Part shown: positions 1-12,400 of the stretch, one piece after another
How positions within the stretch are numbered: the stretch's first letter is position 1
Layout of the letters: each line of letters opens with the position of its first letter
The notes under the pieces: generated by a model
The model's database searches: none
What the model was told of the DNA's origin: nothing
Seen by the model: only the letters and a program-made list of their open reading frames with translations
Translations under genes and position numbers: made by a program
Assembly: GCF_040954835.1 (NCBI RefSeq)
Contig: NC_090697.1
Coordinates: 29,443,001-29,507,000, forward strand
Direction of reading: 5' to 3'
DNA length: 64,000 nucleotides
Origin: Lepisosteus oculatus
Lineage: Eukaryota; Chordata; Actinopteri; Semionotiformes; Lepisosteidae

Positions 1-214
1 TGCTCCACTGGTCGGGCTGCTGGTTTGGCTGTAGTCTATAGGAAGGATAGAATTATCGAGGAGCTATTCATTCTGTTTAATCTCCTTTGAATACCTTGAA
101 CTGAAACTCTGTGGCTGCACTCCATTGTCCATTTTCCTTATTTTTCGGCCTCCTAATTTTCGCCCTGTGACTTGATCTGAATTATCGCAACTACTGGCAA
201 CACTAAGTACCATG
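1..214 (+). mobile_element. L2-type LINE endonuclease fragment, copy 1
   Basis: Translates as a decayed apurinic-endonuclease segment (CSTGRAAGLAVVYRKDRI). Nearly identical to 1869-2085, so the same element piece occurs twice within 2 kb. It is truncated by the window edge and by unrelated sequence after 214. Confidence 0.6.
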
Positions 215-640
215 ACTCTTCGCTCTGTGGCCTCGCAGCAGGCTGGGCTCTGCCCACGGGAGCCGCCGGACAGACGCTACAGGAGAGCAACGCTCAGCCG
301 GCCGCAGGGAGAGAGCCTGCCGGCACACGCCCGAGTTGCTCATCAGAGATCACCGTGTGGCCTGGACCCACGTTCCCCGCCACATCCCACAGCCTACCAG
401 TGCCGAACCTGCAGCAGCGCCCCCTGCAGTCCGAACAGCCCAGGGCTGCAGCTCGGCCTTGTCCTCCCGCAGGAGTGGCTGGTGATGTGGCGGGTGAAAT
501 GATCAGATCCGTGACAGACCTCCCTGCTTGTTTGACACGACAGCTGTCATGATGCCAATAAAGAGCATCCTGAACCAACACACTTTCCTGAGAAAGGACG
601 GTACAGCCAGCGCTGAGGTGAAAAACCCTCATCCAGAAAG
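215..640. other. No recognised feature
   Basis: Moderately GC-rich unique-looking sequence; short open frames on both strands have no recognisable similarity. Confidence 0.5.
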
Positions 641-651
641 CGGCACTTTAC

Positions 652-880
652 ACAAAGGGTGGTGGGAGTGTGAAACAAGCTGGCCTGTCATTTTGTTGAA
701 GCCAATACGCTGGTTTTGACCCTCCAGTCAGGCCCAGGTGGCACTTCTTTACTCCAAAGGGGGGTGGGAGCATGGAACAAACTGCCCAGCCATGTTGTGG
801 AAGCCAATACGCTGGTTTCCTTCAAGAAACAAATGGATGAGAAGCTTGGATCCATAACCTGCTCATACCAAATGGGTAGC
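652..880 (+). mobile_element. LINE ORF2 C-terminal remnant, two adjacent copies
   Basis: Two successive pieces (652-718 and 748-880) encode the GVWNKLPSHVVEANTLVSFK type of motif found at the C-terminus of CR1/L2-like reverse transcriptases. Related pieces occur at 11690-11815, 18336-18480 and, inverted, 20382-20495. Confidence 0.6.
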
Positions 881-984
881 AGGGGGAAGTGGAAGCCTCT
901 CTGAGGTCAGTGCTCTTCTGGTCAAGAGAAACTGCAGGGCTGTGGCTCTTCAGGACCAGGGCTGCTCTTAGCTTTAACACACAC

Positions 985-1085
985 ATCTTACACCCAAAGA
1001 AGGCTCCACAGCCGAAACGTTGTGTTTTCTTTCTTCTCTTTTCGGCGTGGAATAAACCCTTGCTTGTTCCTTTTCACCATGAATG
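985..1085 (+). repeat. Dispersed repeat with CCGAAACGTT and AATAAA
   Basis: Contains GCCGAAACGTTG followed by a pyrimidine tract and GTGGAATAAACC. The same module recurs at about 51620-51680 (+) and 51910-52000 (-). Family not identified. Confidence 0.5.
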
Positions 1086-1179
1086 CCTCCTGCCCTGGTG
1101 ATCCCTGAGCTTACTTCTTAACGATTGTTTCCTGCCATTACCTTACATGTAACCGGGTAAAATCAGGGTAATTGGTCTC

Positions 1180-1395
1180 TAATGACTTGGGTCAGTGTTG
1201 TCACTCTTCTTGTTGATGAGCTCTACCCTAGCAGCTCTCCAGTCCCTGGTACGAGCCCTGGCTTGAGTGACTGTAATGTAACAGAAGTCAGAGTTATTGG
1301 TCTATAACTTCTTTGAGTCAGTGTTGTCACTCTTCTTGTGGATGAGCTCTACCCTAGCAGCTCTCCAGTCCCTGGTACGAGCCCTGTCTTGAATG
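1180..1395. repeat. Two-copy tandem duplication, about 125 bp
   Basis: The block with GTCAGTGTTGTCACTCTTCTTG and GAGCTCTACCCTAGCAGCTC appears twice in direct order. The remainder to about 1720 shows nothing recognisable. Confidence 0.65.
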
Positions 1396-1729
1396 ACTGT
1401 TCGAAGACAGTCTCAATGCACATTTCCCTGAACACTTTCTGTCTGTAATGTGAGGATTAATTTTTTAATGGAGAACATAATCAAAAGCCTTAATAAATTT
1501 GGAATAATACCTGTGGGTACACGTTAGTGTTATTGCTTGACTTCTGTTCTCAAACGTTGATTAGGCAAGACCTTCTTAGCCCATGTTGCCTATTAACTAA
1601 GATAACAGGGAATGAAAGCCATTGTGTTCGCACGCTGAGGGTACTACGTCTTCTGGGGAATCCCCTTTTTGTTCCAATAAATCAGCATGACATTAGGCTT
1701 GCACTTTAAAAAAAACGCGCTCCCTGAAT

Positions 1730-3424
1730 CGGACGTCCGAAACACTAAATGATGTCATCACCGATAGACGTGTTGATATTCTGTGCCTCACTGAGACCTG
1801 GCAACAACCAAATGAGTTACTCAATCAAACTGCTCCCTCGGGTCTCACTTACAGGATGTGGGAAACCCTGCTCCACTGGTCGCGCTGCTGGTTTGGCTGT
1901 AGTCTATAGGAAGGATAGAATTATCGAGGAGCTATTCATTCTGTTTAATCTCCTTTGAATACCTTGAACTGAAACTCTGTGGCTGCACTCCATTGTTCGA
2001 TTTTCCTTATTTACCGGCCTCCTAATTTTCGCCCTGTGACTTGATCTGAATTATCGCAACTACTGGCAACACTAAGTACCATGACCTGTCCAGAATTAAT
2101 GCTTGGTGATTTTAATATTCATGTTGTCTCCTTGAACTGTAAATTTGCTTCTGATTTTTTTTTGAGATCTCACTCAATCTGGTAAAGATTCCCATCCACA
2201 TCAGTCACACCTTTGATCTGAGTTGTGCTTCTGGCCAGAATGACTCAAAGAATTGTGATATCCATGGCACTGACCTACAAATTTCTGATCACTAAGCTAT
2301 CTTATTTGATGTCCGTATTCCTCTTTCTTCAGTGAGATGTAAACACACAACGTGTTTTAGAAATCTGAAATATGTGAACCACACTGATTTCTCAAATTCT
2401 GTGCTTAGTTCTCTCTTTGTTCAAGACTGGTCGACTTCGACAGGTGACCTAGTCAGTACTTTAGATACTGCGCTGTCTAGGAAGTTGGATAAACTCGACC
2501 CCATTAAAACTCACTTACTGTAGTCTCCTTCACACACTCCTCTCCACCTCAGCCTTGCTCTGTGAAAGTAACTGGATAGTGTCTGGAGCAATTAAGTGAA
2601 AACTCAGCACACACAGGTTTATAATGAACACCTGCAAGTCTATAAAGCTGCTCCAGCCTCTGCCAGATCTTCTCTGGGCTAGGGGATCATGATCAGAGTG
2701 ATCTACTCTGGGCTAGGGTATCACGATCAGAGTGATCTTCTCTGGGCTAGGGGATCATGATCAGAGTGATCTACTCTGGGCTAGGGTATCACGATCAGAG
2801 TGATCTTCTCTGGGCTAGGGGATCATGATCAGAGTGATCTACTCTGCTTTTAACAAGCTCATTAACCCCCCCCCCCACACACACAAATACACAATTCTGC
2901 TCTTTTTTCTATCCCTGCCCTCTGTCTCAGGTTTTTGCAATTCTTTCAATTCAAGATTGATGTTATAAATCTACAGATGATACTCAGAATTATGTTAGAA
3001 CTGCCCCCTCTAATCTCTCTGTTCCATCACTCATCTCTTGCCTGCTTGACATCAAGTTCTGGTTGACATCAAATTCCCTGAAGCTAAATAAAGTGACAAA
3101 ACTGAAATTGTACTGGTGTGTGGCAAACGTCAGCTGGAAAAGCTGGAGGGTTTCATGGTAATTGTGAGAAGCTTCACCTTTCATGAGTCAGCCATTGTAA
3201 GTTATAATCATTCTTAGTCAGGAAACTGGGATTCTTCTCCTGTATTTTGAGCCCCATGTGAAAAATTTGATTAAGGCTTGAGATCTTTATTCACCTTAGA
3301 AATATTGTCCGCATTAGGCAATTTCTATCAATGTCTTAATGTGCTTGGTTCATGCATTTAGAACATTAAGGCTTGCCACAAGATCACACTCCACAACCCT
3401 TTACTCTATGGGCTCCCTAACAAT
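1730..3424 (+). mobile_element. Decayed L2-type LINE (endonuclease to reverse transcriptase)
   Basis: Frames shift repeatedly, but the order of motifs is that of an L2-like LINE: DILCLTETWQ (about 1770), RAAGLAVVYR (1880), LMLGDFNIH (2098), a linker with LDTALSRKLDKLDPIK (2460), then ADDTQ-like and CLLDIKFWLTSNSLKLNK (2970-3090) and a tail resembling the LYGLP region (3400). Stops and frameshifts make it non-functional. The middle (2560-2930) is lost or replaced by a tandem repeat. It ends where the 42-bp array begins. Confidence 0.75.
2667..2846. repeat. 34/68-bp tandem repeat inside the LINE
   Basis: Alternating half-units of CTCTGGGCTAGGGGATCATG and the GTATCACGATCAGAGTGAT variant, about five copies. 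Confidence 0.85.
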
Positions 3425-3426
3425 CT

Positions 3427-3930
3427 TATTGTCCCACTATAGTAGATCAGTCCTGTTACAATAGGAGCTACAGTCCCAGTACAGTAGAACAGTCCTGTTA
3501 CAATAGGAGCTACAGTCCCAGTGCAGTAGATCAGTCCTGTTACAATAGGAGCTACAGTCCCAGTGCAGTAGATCAGCCCTGTTACAATAGGCGCTACAGT
3601 TCCAGTACAGTAGAACAGTCCTCTTACAATAGGAGCTACAGTCCCAGTACAGTAGAACAGTCCTCTTACAATAGGAGCTACAGTCCCAGTACAGTAGAAC
3701 AGTCCTGTTACAATAGGAGCTACAGTCCCAGTGCAGTAGATCAGTCCTGTTACAATAGGAGCTACAGTCCCAGTACAGTAGATCAGTCCTGTTACAATAG
3801 GAGCTACAGTCCCAGTACAGTAGATCAGTCCTGTTACAATAGGGGCTACAGTCCCAGTACAGTAGATCAGTCCTGTTACAATAGGAGCTACAGTCCCAGT
3901 GCAGTAGAACAGTCTGTTACAAAAGGGAAT
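3427..3930 (-). repeat. 42-bp minisatellite, locus 1 (inverted)
   Basis: About 12 units of the family whose minus-strand unit contains CTACTGTACTGGGACTGTAG and CTCCTATTGTAACAGGA. The unit is 14 codons with no stop, which creates a false 204-codon frame on the minus strand. Orientation is opposite to loci 2 and 3. Confidence 0.95.
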
Positions 3931-4939
3931 ACAGCACAGTGGAACTGTATAAGTACAACAGCCTGTATAATAATAATAGTAATGTGTTATACTGTTTCTT
4001 TGTTTACTATAAAGTAACACATTGCTTTAGATGAAAGCATTAGCCAGATAAATGGTTATCTGAATTAATAGTAGTGTTTTCTGTATGTGGTCACATATAC
4101 AAATTTGTACCTGCCTGTAACCTACGGTACCTGTAACAGAGCCTGCAGGATGAGAGTCAGTGTACAGTACCTCTCTGTCCGTTCAGGTCCAGCAGTGTCC
4201 AGCAGGCTCCAGTAGACTCCAACAGTGTCCAGCAGTGTCCAGCAGGCTCCAGCAGTGTCCAGCACTCCAGAGGTACTGCGAGCTGTCTGTCAAACAGCTC
4301 TCTCAGCACTGCTCTCCCAGCTGGGAGGAGCTACGCTGGCTGTCACCATGGTGACAGCCCAAACACTGCAGCCGAGAGACCCCGCCCACACCGGGCCTCA
4401 CTGCTGGAGGGTGGACAGGGCACGAGGGCGATGAGAGACGCACAGGGCACAGAGAAGATTGGATACAAGAGAAGAGAGCTCTCCACTCAGGGGGTGGGGT
4501 TCCATATCTGTTGATATCAATATCAGTAACAACCCTTTTCAATATCTACAGTATCTACAGTATCTCATTAACTGAGATGATGGAACAGTCTGCAGCTCCT
4601 GGTCTCATACTGCATGACACAAAGATCAAGTTCCTGCTCTATGAGGATGCCCTGGTCCTGCTGTCGCCCACAGACCTTCTGGAGCAGTACTGTCAGGGCT
4701 GGGCGCTGACTGACAATCTGGAGTTATGGTGTTCCAGAAGGAAGCCAGACCTTAGAGAAACGGGGTACACTTCACACTGGCCAATGCTGTCCTAGGCACA
4801 GTGTGAGAAGTGTGCTACAGGGTCACTCCATCAGAGATCAATTATAATTCTGTCTTCTGCTGCAAAATCGAGGTTTGTTGTGTCAAAGAAGAGATTATCA
4901 TGTGAAATTTAAACTTCCTCCACACAGTCTGGCATAGGG
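3931..4939. other. No gene; short CAG-rich repeat
   Basis: AT-rich sequence, then a small degenerate repeat of CCAGCAGTGTCCAGCAGG at 4185-4270; nothing else recognised. Confidence 0.5.
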
Positions 4940-5355
4940 TCCAGTGAGCACTGACCAATCCTCTGGAGCTCTGGGACTGTGCTGTGTGTCCAGTATGTAC
5001 TGACCACTATACTGGACCTCTGTGACTCTGCACTATGTCCAGTGAGCACTGACCAATCCTCCGGAGCTCTGGGACTGTGCTGTGTGTCCAGTATGTGCTG
5101 ACCACTACACTGGAGCTCTGTGACTCTGCACTATGTCCAGTGAGCACTGACCAATCCTCTGGAGCTCTGGGACTGTGCTGTGTGTCCAGTATGTACTGAC
5201 CACTACACTGGAGCTCTGTGACTCTGCACTATGTCCAGTGAGCACTGACCAATCCTCTGGAGCTCTGGGACTGTGCTGTGTGTCAAGTATGTACTGACCA
5301 CTATACTGGAGCTCTGTGAGTCTGCACTATGTCCAGTGAGCACTGACCAGTTCTC
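4940..5355. repeat. 98-bp tandem repeat
   Basis: About four copies of a dimeric unit alternating GTCCAGTGAGCACTGACCAA and GTCCAGTATGTACTGACCAC halves. Confidence 0.9.
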
Positions 5356-5613
5356 TGTGAGGCTGTGACTCTGAACTGTTTCCAGTGTATTTTGAGCACT
5401 CCTTTGGAGATGAATTTGTAATTACTCTTCTCTAGCTGTAAAATTAAGGAATCTCCAGCAGAGGGAGACAGACACCTCTACATAAGCAGTACAAAGTTCA
5501 ATTAGTTGTATTAAATGTAATTTTCTCTTGATTCAATTATGCATTCACTGAATGATACTAGCCATTTTCTTTCAAAACTCTCAATCTTTTCTTCTTCTAT
5601 AAACTTCTATAAC

Positions 5614-6635
5614 ACTGTAACAGGACTGTTCTATTGTACTGGGACTGTAACCCCTATTGTAACAGGACTGTTCTACTGTACTGGGACTGTAGTCCCTATT
5701 GTAACAGAACTGTTCTACTGCACTGGGACTGTAGCTCCTATTGTAACAGGACTGTTCTACTGCACTGGGACTGTAGCCCCTATTGTAACAGGACTGATCT
5801 ACTGCACTGGGACTGTAGCTCCTATTGTAACAGGACTGATGTATTGTACTGGGACTGTAGTTCCCACTGTAACAAGACTGTTCTACTGTACTGGTACTGT
5901 AGCCCCTATTGTAACAGGACTGTTCTACTGTACTGGGACTGTAGCCCATATTGTAACAGACTGTTCTACTGTACTGGGACTGTAGCTCCTATTGTAACAG
6001 GACTGTTGTATTGTACTGGGACTGTAGTTCCCACTGTAACAGGACTGTTCTACTGTACTGGTACTGTAGACCCTATTGTAACAGGACTGTTCTACTGCAC
6101 TGGGACTGTAGCTCCTATTGTAACAGGACTGTTCTACTGTACTGGGACTGTAGCTCCTATTGTAACAGGACTGATCTACTGTACTGGGACTGTAGCCCCT
6201 ATTGTAACAGGACTGTTCTACTGTACTGGGACTGTAGCTCCTATTGTAACAGGACTGTTCTACTGCACTGGGACTGTAGCTCCTATTGTAACAGGACTGT
6301 TCTACTGCACTGGGACTGTAGCCCCTATTGTAACAGGACTGATCTACTGCACTGGGACTGTAGCTCCTATTGTAACAGGACTGATCTACTGTACTGGGAC
6401 TGTAGCTCCTATTGTAACAGGACTGATCTACTGCACTGGGACTGTAGCTCCTATTGTAACAGGACTGATCTACTGTACTGGGACTGTAGCTCCTATTGTA
6501 ACAGGACTGATCTACTGCACTGGGACTGTAGCTCCTATTGTAACAGGACTGTTCTACTGTACTGGGACTGTAGCTCCTATTGTAACAGAACTGTTCTACT
6601 GTACTGGGACTGTAGCTCCTATTGTAACAGAACTG
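5614..6635 (+). repeat. 42-bp minisatellite, locus 2
   Basis: About 24 units in forward orientation, highly homogeneous, with A/G and T/C variants scattered among units. Open in more than one frame because 42 is divisible by 3. Confidence 0.96.
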
Positions 6636-7209
6636 TAGACTTCCTGAAAGATCTCTTGTGGGAGTTTGTTACATATTTGTGTCTCAGCTTTCCCATCCAT
6701 GGCTTCTGCATCCTTGCTGTTATCCCCTCCTTTCCACGTGAGGGCAGTAAAGTGTAAGAAACCAGAGGTACCATATCCAAGATCTACAGTACAGAGTTCT
6801 TGACCTCTACTCCTGGTTCTATAGATGTCCACAGAAGAGAGTATTAACCCAGCATGTGGTTCCATTCAGCCTTTGAGAACTGTGTTGGAATCAAAACTAC
6901 AAAATTGGCGGCCACAAACCTTACTCTTCTGGATTAACATCTGGGATGCTGACAGCCGGCTTCCTTGGGCCTCAACACACCTCCTGCCTCTGAGGAAAGA
7001 CGTGCAGGAGACCTGCAGTGCACGTTCAGGCGTGAAGATTACTTCAAGCACTAGAGAACCACACCAGCAGCTCCTGAGTGCCACTGAGGGGGTCCTGTGA
7101 TTCCCACCCAGCCAAGTGACAGATCATGGAGTCCCGAGTGGAGCACGGTGTCCACTACAGTACCGGACGGCAGGTGTATTTGCTGACCAGCTGTTCTGGT
7201 GTTGCTTTG
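6636..7209. other. No recognised feature
   Basis: Unique-looking sequence between two arrays; no splice-bounded coding similarity seen. Confidence 0.5.
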
Positions 7210-8265
7210 AAGAGACTCCTCCAGAACCAGAACTGGACACCCTGCAGACACACTGACCCCCCAGGACCAGGACTGGACACCCTGCAGACACACTGACCCT
7301 CCAGGACCAGGACTGGACACCCTGCAGACACACTGACCCTCCAGGACTGGACACCCTGCAGACACACTGACCCTCCAGGACAAGGACTGGACACCGTGCA
7401 GACATACTGACCCCCCAGGACCAGGACTGGACACCTGCAGACACACTGACCCTCCAGGACTGGACACCCTGCAGACACACTGACCCTCCAGGACTGGACA
7501 CCCTACAGACACACTGACCCTCCAGGACTGGACACCCTGCAGACACACTGACCCTCCAGGACTGGACACCCTGCAGACACACTGACCTTCCGGGACCAGG
7601 ACTGGACACCCTGCAGACACACTGACCTTCCAGGACCAGGACTGGACACCCTGCAGACACACTGACCTTCCAGGACCAGGACTGGACACCCTGCAGACAC
7701 ACTGACCCTCCAGGACTGGACACCCTGCAGACACACTGACCCTCCAGGACCAGGACTGGACACCCTGCAGGCACAGTGACCCCCCAGGACTGGACACCCT
7801 GCAGACACACTGACCCTGCAGGACTGGACACCCTGCAGACACACTGACCCTCCAGGACCAGGACTGGACACCCTGCAGACACACTGACCCTCCAGGACTG
7901 GACACCCTACAGACACACTGACCCTCCAGGACCAGGACTGGACACCCTGCAGACACACTGACCTTCCAGGACTGGACACCCTGCAGACACACTGACCTTC
8001 CAGGACCAGGACCGGACACCCTGCAGACACACTGACCTTCCAGGACCAGGACTGGACACCCTGCAGACACACTGACCCTGCAGGACTGGACACCCTGCTG
8101 ACACACTGACCCTCCAGGACTGGACACCCTGCAGACACACTGACCCTCCAGGACCAGGACTGGACACCCTGCAGACACACTGACCCTCCAGGACCAGGAC
8201 TGGACACCCGCAGACACACTGACCCTCCAGGACTGGACACCCCGCAGACACACTGACCCTCCATT
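7210..8265. repeat. 34/40-bp VNTR
   Basis: About 29 units of CCAGGACTGGACACCCTGCA plus GACACACTGACCCT, with an optional 6-bp GGACCA insertion. The 400-codon minus-strand frame across it is a repeat artefact. Confidence 0.96.
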
Positions 8266-9060
8266 GTGTGTTTGTGACCCTGGTGGGGCAGCTGATACGG
8301 AATGGCTGCTGTGTGGGGGGTGAACTGGGTCCCCTCCTGTATGTCAGGCAGTTTGGGTTGATAATAATTATTATTATTGAACTGATGTGATAGGGAGGGA
8401 AGTCATTTAAAAGCTACAGACAAGCCCAACTCACGAGAGTATTTCAGGGGACTGCAGGCCCAGCAGGAGCAGAGATCGGGAGAAGATGAATTAGAAGTGA
8501 AATCAAGGAGCACAGAGGCGCAGGTTTTCCCTGACAGAGAGCCCTCCAGGTGGAAATGTTGCCTTGAGGACCGCAAAACAATCACAGGAGAGCTGGACTG
8601 GCCTTGGCAGAAGGACACCAGCGATCCTGGACTGTGGCTGAGTCCTCCTGTGAACTGGGATCCAGGACAGGCCAAAAAGGAACTGGAGGAGGTCTAGGGA
8701 TGGGCCAGCCCGAGCATCCACACTGGTAAGGTAAAGAAAATAACTTCCTCTCTCCCTGATCCCCAGCCGCATCTCGCAGTAATTAATACCTTTGTGACTT
8801 CAGTGGCACATCACAACGTAACGCTGGTGTTGCACCGTCTCATTGTGTAGCAGTGTGAGAACGGTAATCGGACCTCTGTCTTGCATGCCGTGACTGTGCG
8901 CATTGCTGTGTCTCCAGATCTGTTGCGGGCAGTGTGGATAATGTGTACGTGTGTGTGTGTGTCTCTCCGTGTCTCAGCGCGGGTGTGGCGCGCGTGTCGC
9001 AGTGCCTGCCTGTGGCTGTCAAGCGCTTTTTTTTTCCTCAATGAATCGGGATCTGCTCGC
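8266..9060. other. LBH upstream region, no gene seen
   Basis: Contains an ATT microsatellite at about 8363-8380 and a GT-rich stretch near 8945. No coding similarity recognised. Confidence 0.45.
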
Positions 9061-9064
9061 CCGT

Positions 9065-9210
9065 GATTGGTCAGAGGCGGTGCGCGAGCCGGCGCTCGGC
9101 GCGAGTGTTGCCATTGAAGAATTTCAGGCCCTGGCTGCGACGGGAGTGGCTGCAGGAGAAGGACACGCCCCCCACTATATAAACCGAGGCAGCCGCCTGT
9201 CAGCGGTTCA
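9065..9210 (+). promoter_or_regulatory. LBH: LBH core promoter
   Basis: TATATAAA lies at 9176-9183, preceded by a CACGCCCC GC/KLF-type box at about 9164 and an inverted CCAAT box (GATTGGTCAG) at 9065-9074. The spacing suits transcription starting near 9210, giving a 5' UTR of about 230 nt before the ATG at 9437. The start site itself is inferred. Confidence 0.65.
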
Positions 9211-9436
9211 GACGCTGAGAGCAGTATTAGGAAGTGGAGGTATAGGGGACGTCAGCAGCAAGGGGACTTTCTTTTTTGTTGTTATTGTAACTTTCTGTTT
9301 TCGCTGATGTTGTGCGTCACCGGCAGTGCCGGGCTGTAGTTCCTCACAGCCGTGGACGTATATCAGGACAGCAGCGAGCTGAGAAGTCATTTCTCCCATC
9401 ACCGTGTTCTTTCGCCCCATCCGCAGGTGTGAATTC

Positions 9437-9465
9437 ATGTCTGTGTGCTATTCCCAGGTAAACTG
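9437..9465 (+). CDS. LBH: LBH coding exon 1
   Basis: Nine codons plus two bases, ending at a strong donor (CTG|GTAAGT). An upstream alternative donor, CAG|GTAAAC at 9458, would leave phase 0 and break the frame with exon 2, so 9466 is preferred. Confidence 0.75.
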
Positions 9466-12400
9466 GTAAGTACCGTCTTCTTTCTGCCCCTCTCTCCGTC
9501 TCCTTCCACCCTTGCCCGTCTCTCTGTCTCACCCCCCTCTCAGCCTCGGTTACCTGTCCCCCCCTCTTCCTCGGGCCCCCGGTGTCCTGCGCGGGGGGGG
9601 GCAGTTGGGAGAGGTGTTTGAAATCCCATCCTGCAGCGGGCAGGAGGTGGACAGAGCGCCCACCTGGGCAGCGCGAGTTTGTCCTCGGGGTGACCTCTGA
9701 CTGTCGGAGCTCCGGAGGTGCAGCTTTAGCGTGGGGTTGGCGCGTTGGGGTGTCCACTCGTGTACCGGCAGGTCCTCATTAATTTCTAAGACGGGGGTCC
9801 GGCTGTGTCTCTGCTGGATTTTGTCGGAGAGCCCTGGTGCGAGACCGAGCCAGACGCCCACCGGGCTGGGGAGGCACGATGCACCGAGGCTCCGGCGAGG
9901 CTGTCCGGCGAATCTCACGCCCGCCGCGGCGCTGCGGGAGAGCGGCGGAGAATCTGTCGTTTTCTGCGCGGCGCGGTGAGCGGCAAAGCGCTCCTGCCCC
10001 AGGTCAGACCGGAGCCTCTGCCCTCCCCCCCCCTGCAGTTCTCGCTGCGAGTTCTCAAGAAATCGCGCAGGAGACGAGTGGAGTCCCTTTCCACAGCAGA
10101 TGGAAAAAATAACAGCGCCTTTGGTCTGAAAGTGTTTTACCGACGGCACTGTTTTTTTTTTTCCTACCGTGTGCACGAGCAATCATCCCAGACGTTCGTG
10201 GGACGAGTTTCAGGGCTCCGTGGGTGCCTGGAGAGCGCTGTGCGCGTGTTTCCTGTAATGTTTAGGTGTTCGTGAAAATGGCTGGCTTTCAGTATCTAGT
10301 CACCTCGCAGCGCTGTCGCAAAAGACAGCGAATTGAAGCGTTGGGTTAAAGTCGAGCTCTGCTAAGATGACCAGTGTCAATGAACACTGTATGGGGCTCC
10401 TGGTGCCTGTTTCAGGGTCACAGTGTGTGTGTGGGGGGGCTCCTGGTTCCTGTTTCAGGGTCACAGTACAGAGGGTGTGTGGGGCTCCCGGTGCCTGTTT
10501 CAGGGTCACAGTGTGTGTGGGGGGGCTTCTGGTGCCTGTTTCAGGGTCACAGTGTGTGTGGGGGGGCTCCTGGTGCCTGTTTCAGGGTCACAGTGTGTGT
10601 GTGGGGCTGTTTCACAGTGCTGACACCATGCCTGTGTTCTCACAGTGCTCCTTTGCCCCTCTTGTCTCAGTGGGATTTCTTGGTGCCCCTGTTCCCTGGG
10701 GTCAGCCCAGCCCCTGTCAGGGGTCACGGCAGGGTGGCACCGCTGTGCCCAGGGGCAGCACAGGGGACTGGCACTCGTTAAAGCCCAGAGGGCCAGCGTC
10801 TCCACTGCAGAGCCCAGCTCCAGGCATGTCCCTGACTGTCCTGCTGGTTGAGCTGCAGTCTGTGTGTTACGGTGCTCGAACCCGAGCCCTGCGGTTAGAG
10901 AGTGCCGTGCAGTAAAGTCTTCCGCTGTGGCTGGCTGTAGAAGAGGCCCTGCCCTGCGCTGGGGCAGTCCGAGTTCCCCTGCGTCTGCACTTCCTCAGTA
11001 CAGGCCTGCCATTACAGCTCCTGTTCAGTTTCAGCCCACTAGCCCGTTGCTAATTAGAACGGTAATTCTTAGTCATTAGAGAACCGGGGTTTCCAGTAGC
11101 CTGGTCTGGTTAGTGTGCTGTTTGTACAGGGTGCAGCTGCCGGTGGTGAGATAGTGTGTGCCTGTGCACTGTGAGGCAGTCCAGGCCCACAGCCTTGGGT
11201 TCTGGTAGGACAGTGAGGCTGTGCAGGCCTGCAGGTCCTGGGTTCTGGTAGCACGGGGAAAGAACTTGATACAAATATTAAAGGACTGTCCTGCACTGAC
11301 AGACTGAAGGAACTGAGTCTCTTTAGTCTTGAGCAGAGAAGACTGTGAGGAGACTGATACCTGTACAAATATTAAAGGACCATCCTGCACTGACAGACTG
11401 AAGGAACTGAGTCTCTTTAGTCTTGAGCAGAGAAGACTGTGAGGAGACTGATACCTGTACAAATATTAAAGGACCGTCCTGCACTGACAGACTGAAGGAA
11501 CTGAGTCTCTTTAGTCTTGAGCAGAGACGACTGTGAGGAGACCTGATACAAGCATTGAACATTTTTAGACAAAAGTCAACCCAGATCATTTCTTCAGAAT
11601 TAACAGTGAAACATGAACCAGAGGACACAAGTGGAGCCTGTGAGGAAGTGCACTGAAAGTAAAGGACAGGCGGCCGTCTATACACAGAGGGAGGAGTGTT
11701 GCCCTGCCATGTTGTTGAAGCTGATGCTCTGGTTGCTTTGAAGAAGGAGCTGCATGAGATCCTGGGATCAGCTAACTACTAACTACCAAGCTGGCCTGAT
11801 GGGCCAAGTGGCTCCTTTGATTGTGACATTTATGTTCTAGATCAAAACAGTCCTGAAGAATCTCCCTCAAGGCTGAGGTTGTAGGAGCTGATGTGCTCAA
11901 CTCTTTGAGACTCTTGGGCAGCTAGTGAGGCCAAGTCTGCTGGCGATTTCAGTCAGTACTCTGTAACTGTCACCCATCGGGCAAAGTACATGAGTAACAC
12001 AGCTCCTGGGATCATAGCTAGGAGGAGCAGGCCAGTCTGTGGCTCAGGCAGCCTGTAGGAGCAGGCCGGTTCGTTACTCCACAGCAGGCCCAGTCTGTGG
12101 CTCAAGCTGCCCTGGAGGAGCAGGCCGGTTCGTTACTCCACAGCAGGCCCAGTCTGTGGCTCAGGGTGCCCTGCAGGAGCAGGCCGATTCGTTACTCCAC
12201 AGCAGGCCCAGTCTGTGGCTCAGGGTGCCCTGGAGGAGCAGGCCGGTTCGTTACTCCGCAGCAGGCCCAGTCTGTGGCTCAGGGTGCCCTGCAGGAGCAG
12301 GCCGGCTCGTTCCTCCACAGCAGGCCCAGTCTGTGGCTCAGGCTGCCCTGGAGGAGCAGGCCGGCTCGTTACGTGCGCATCAGTTAAATGACTGAGCCCT

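Noticed and set aside
3427-3930. CRISPR array
   Set aside because: The unit is contiguous tandem repeat with no unique spacers, and the genome is vertebrate.
5634-6638. Cys-rich 14-residue repeat protein (FYCTGTVAPIVTGL); same at 3406-4020 and 60048-61085
   Set aside because: The 42-bp unit is divisible by 3, so any stop-free frame persists. The family appears in both orientations and inside an intron, with variants not confined to silent positions.
7051-8253. 400-codon Cys/Ser/Gly repeat protein on the minus strand, keratin-associated-like
   Set aside because: It is the 34/40-bp VNTR. The composition is a by-product of the unit; there is no promoter, conserved flank or start context.
8497-8697. 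66-codon frame upstream of LBH
   Set aside because: Short, no similarity recognised, no splice or promoter support; length is within chance expectation.
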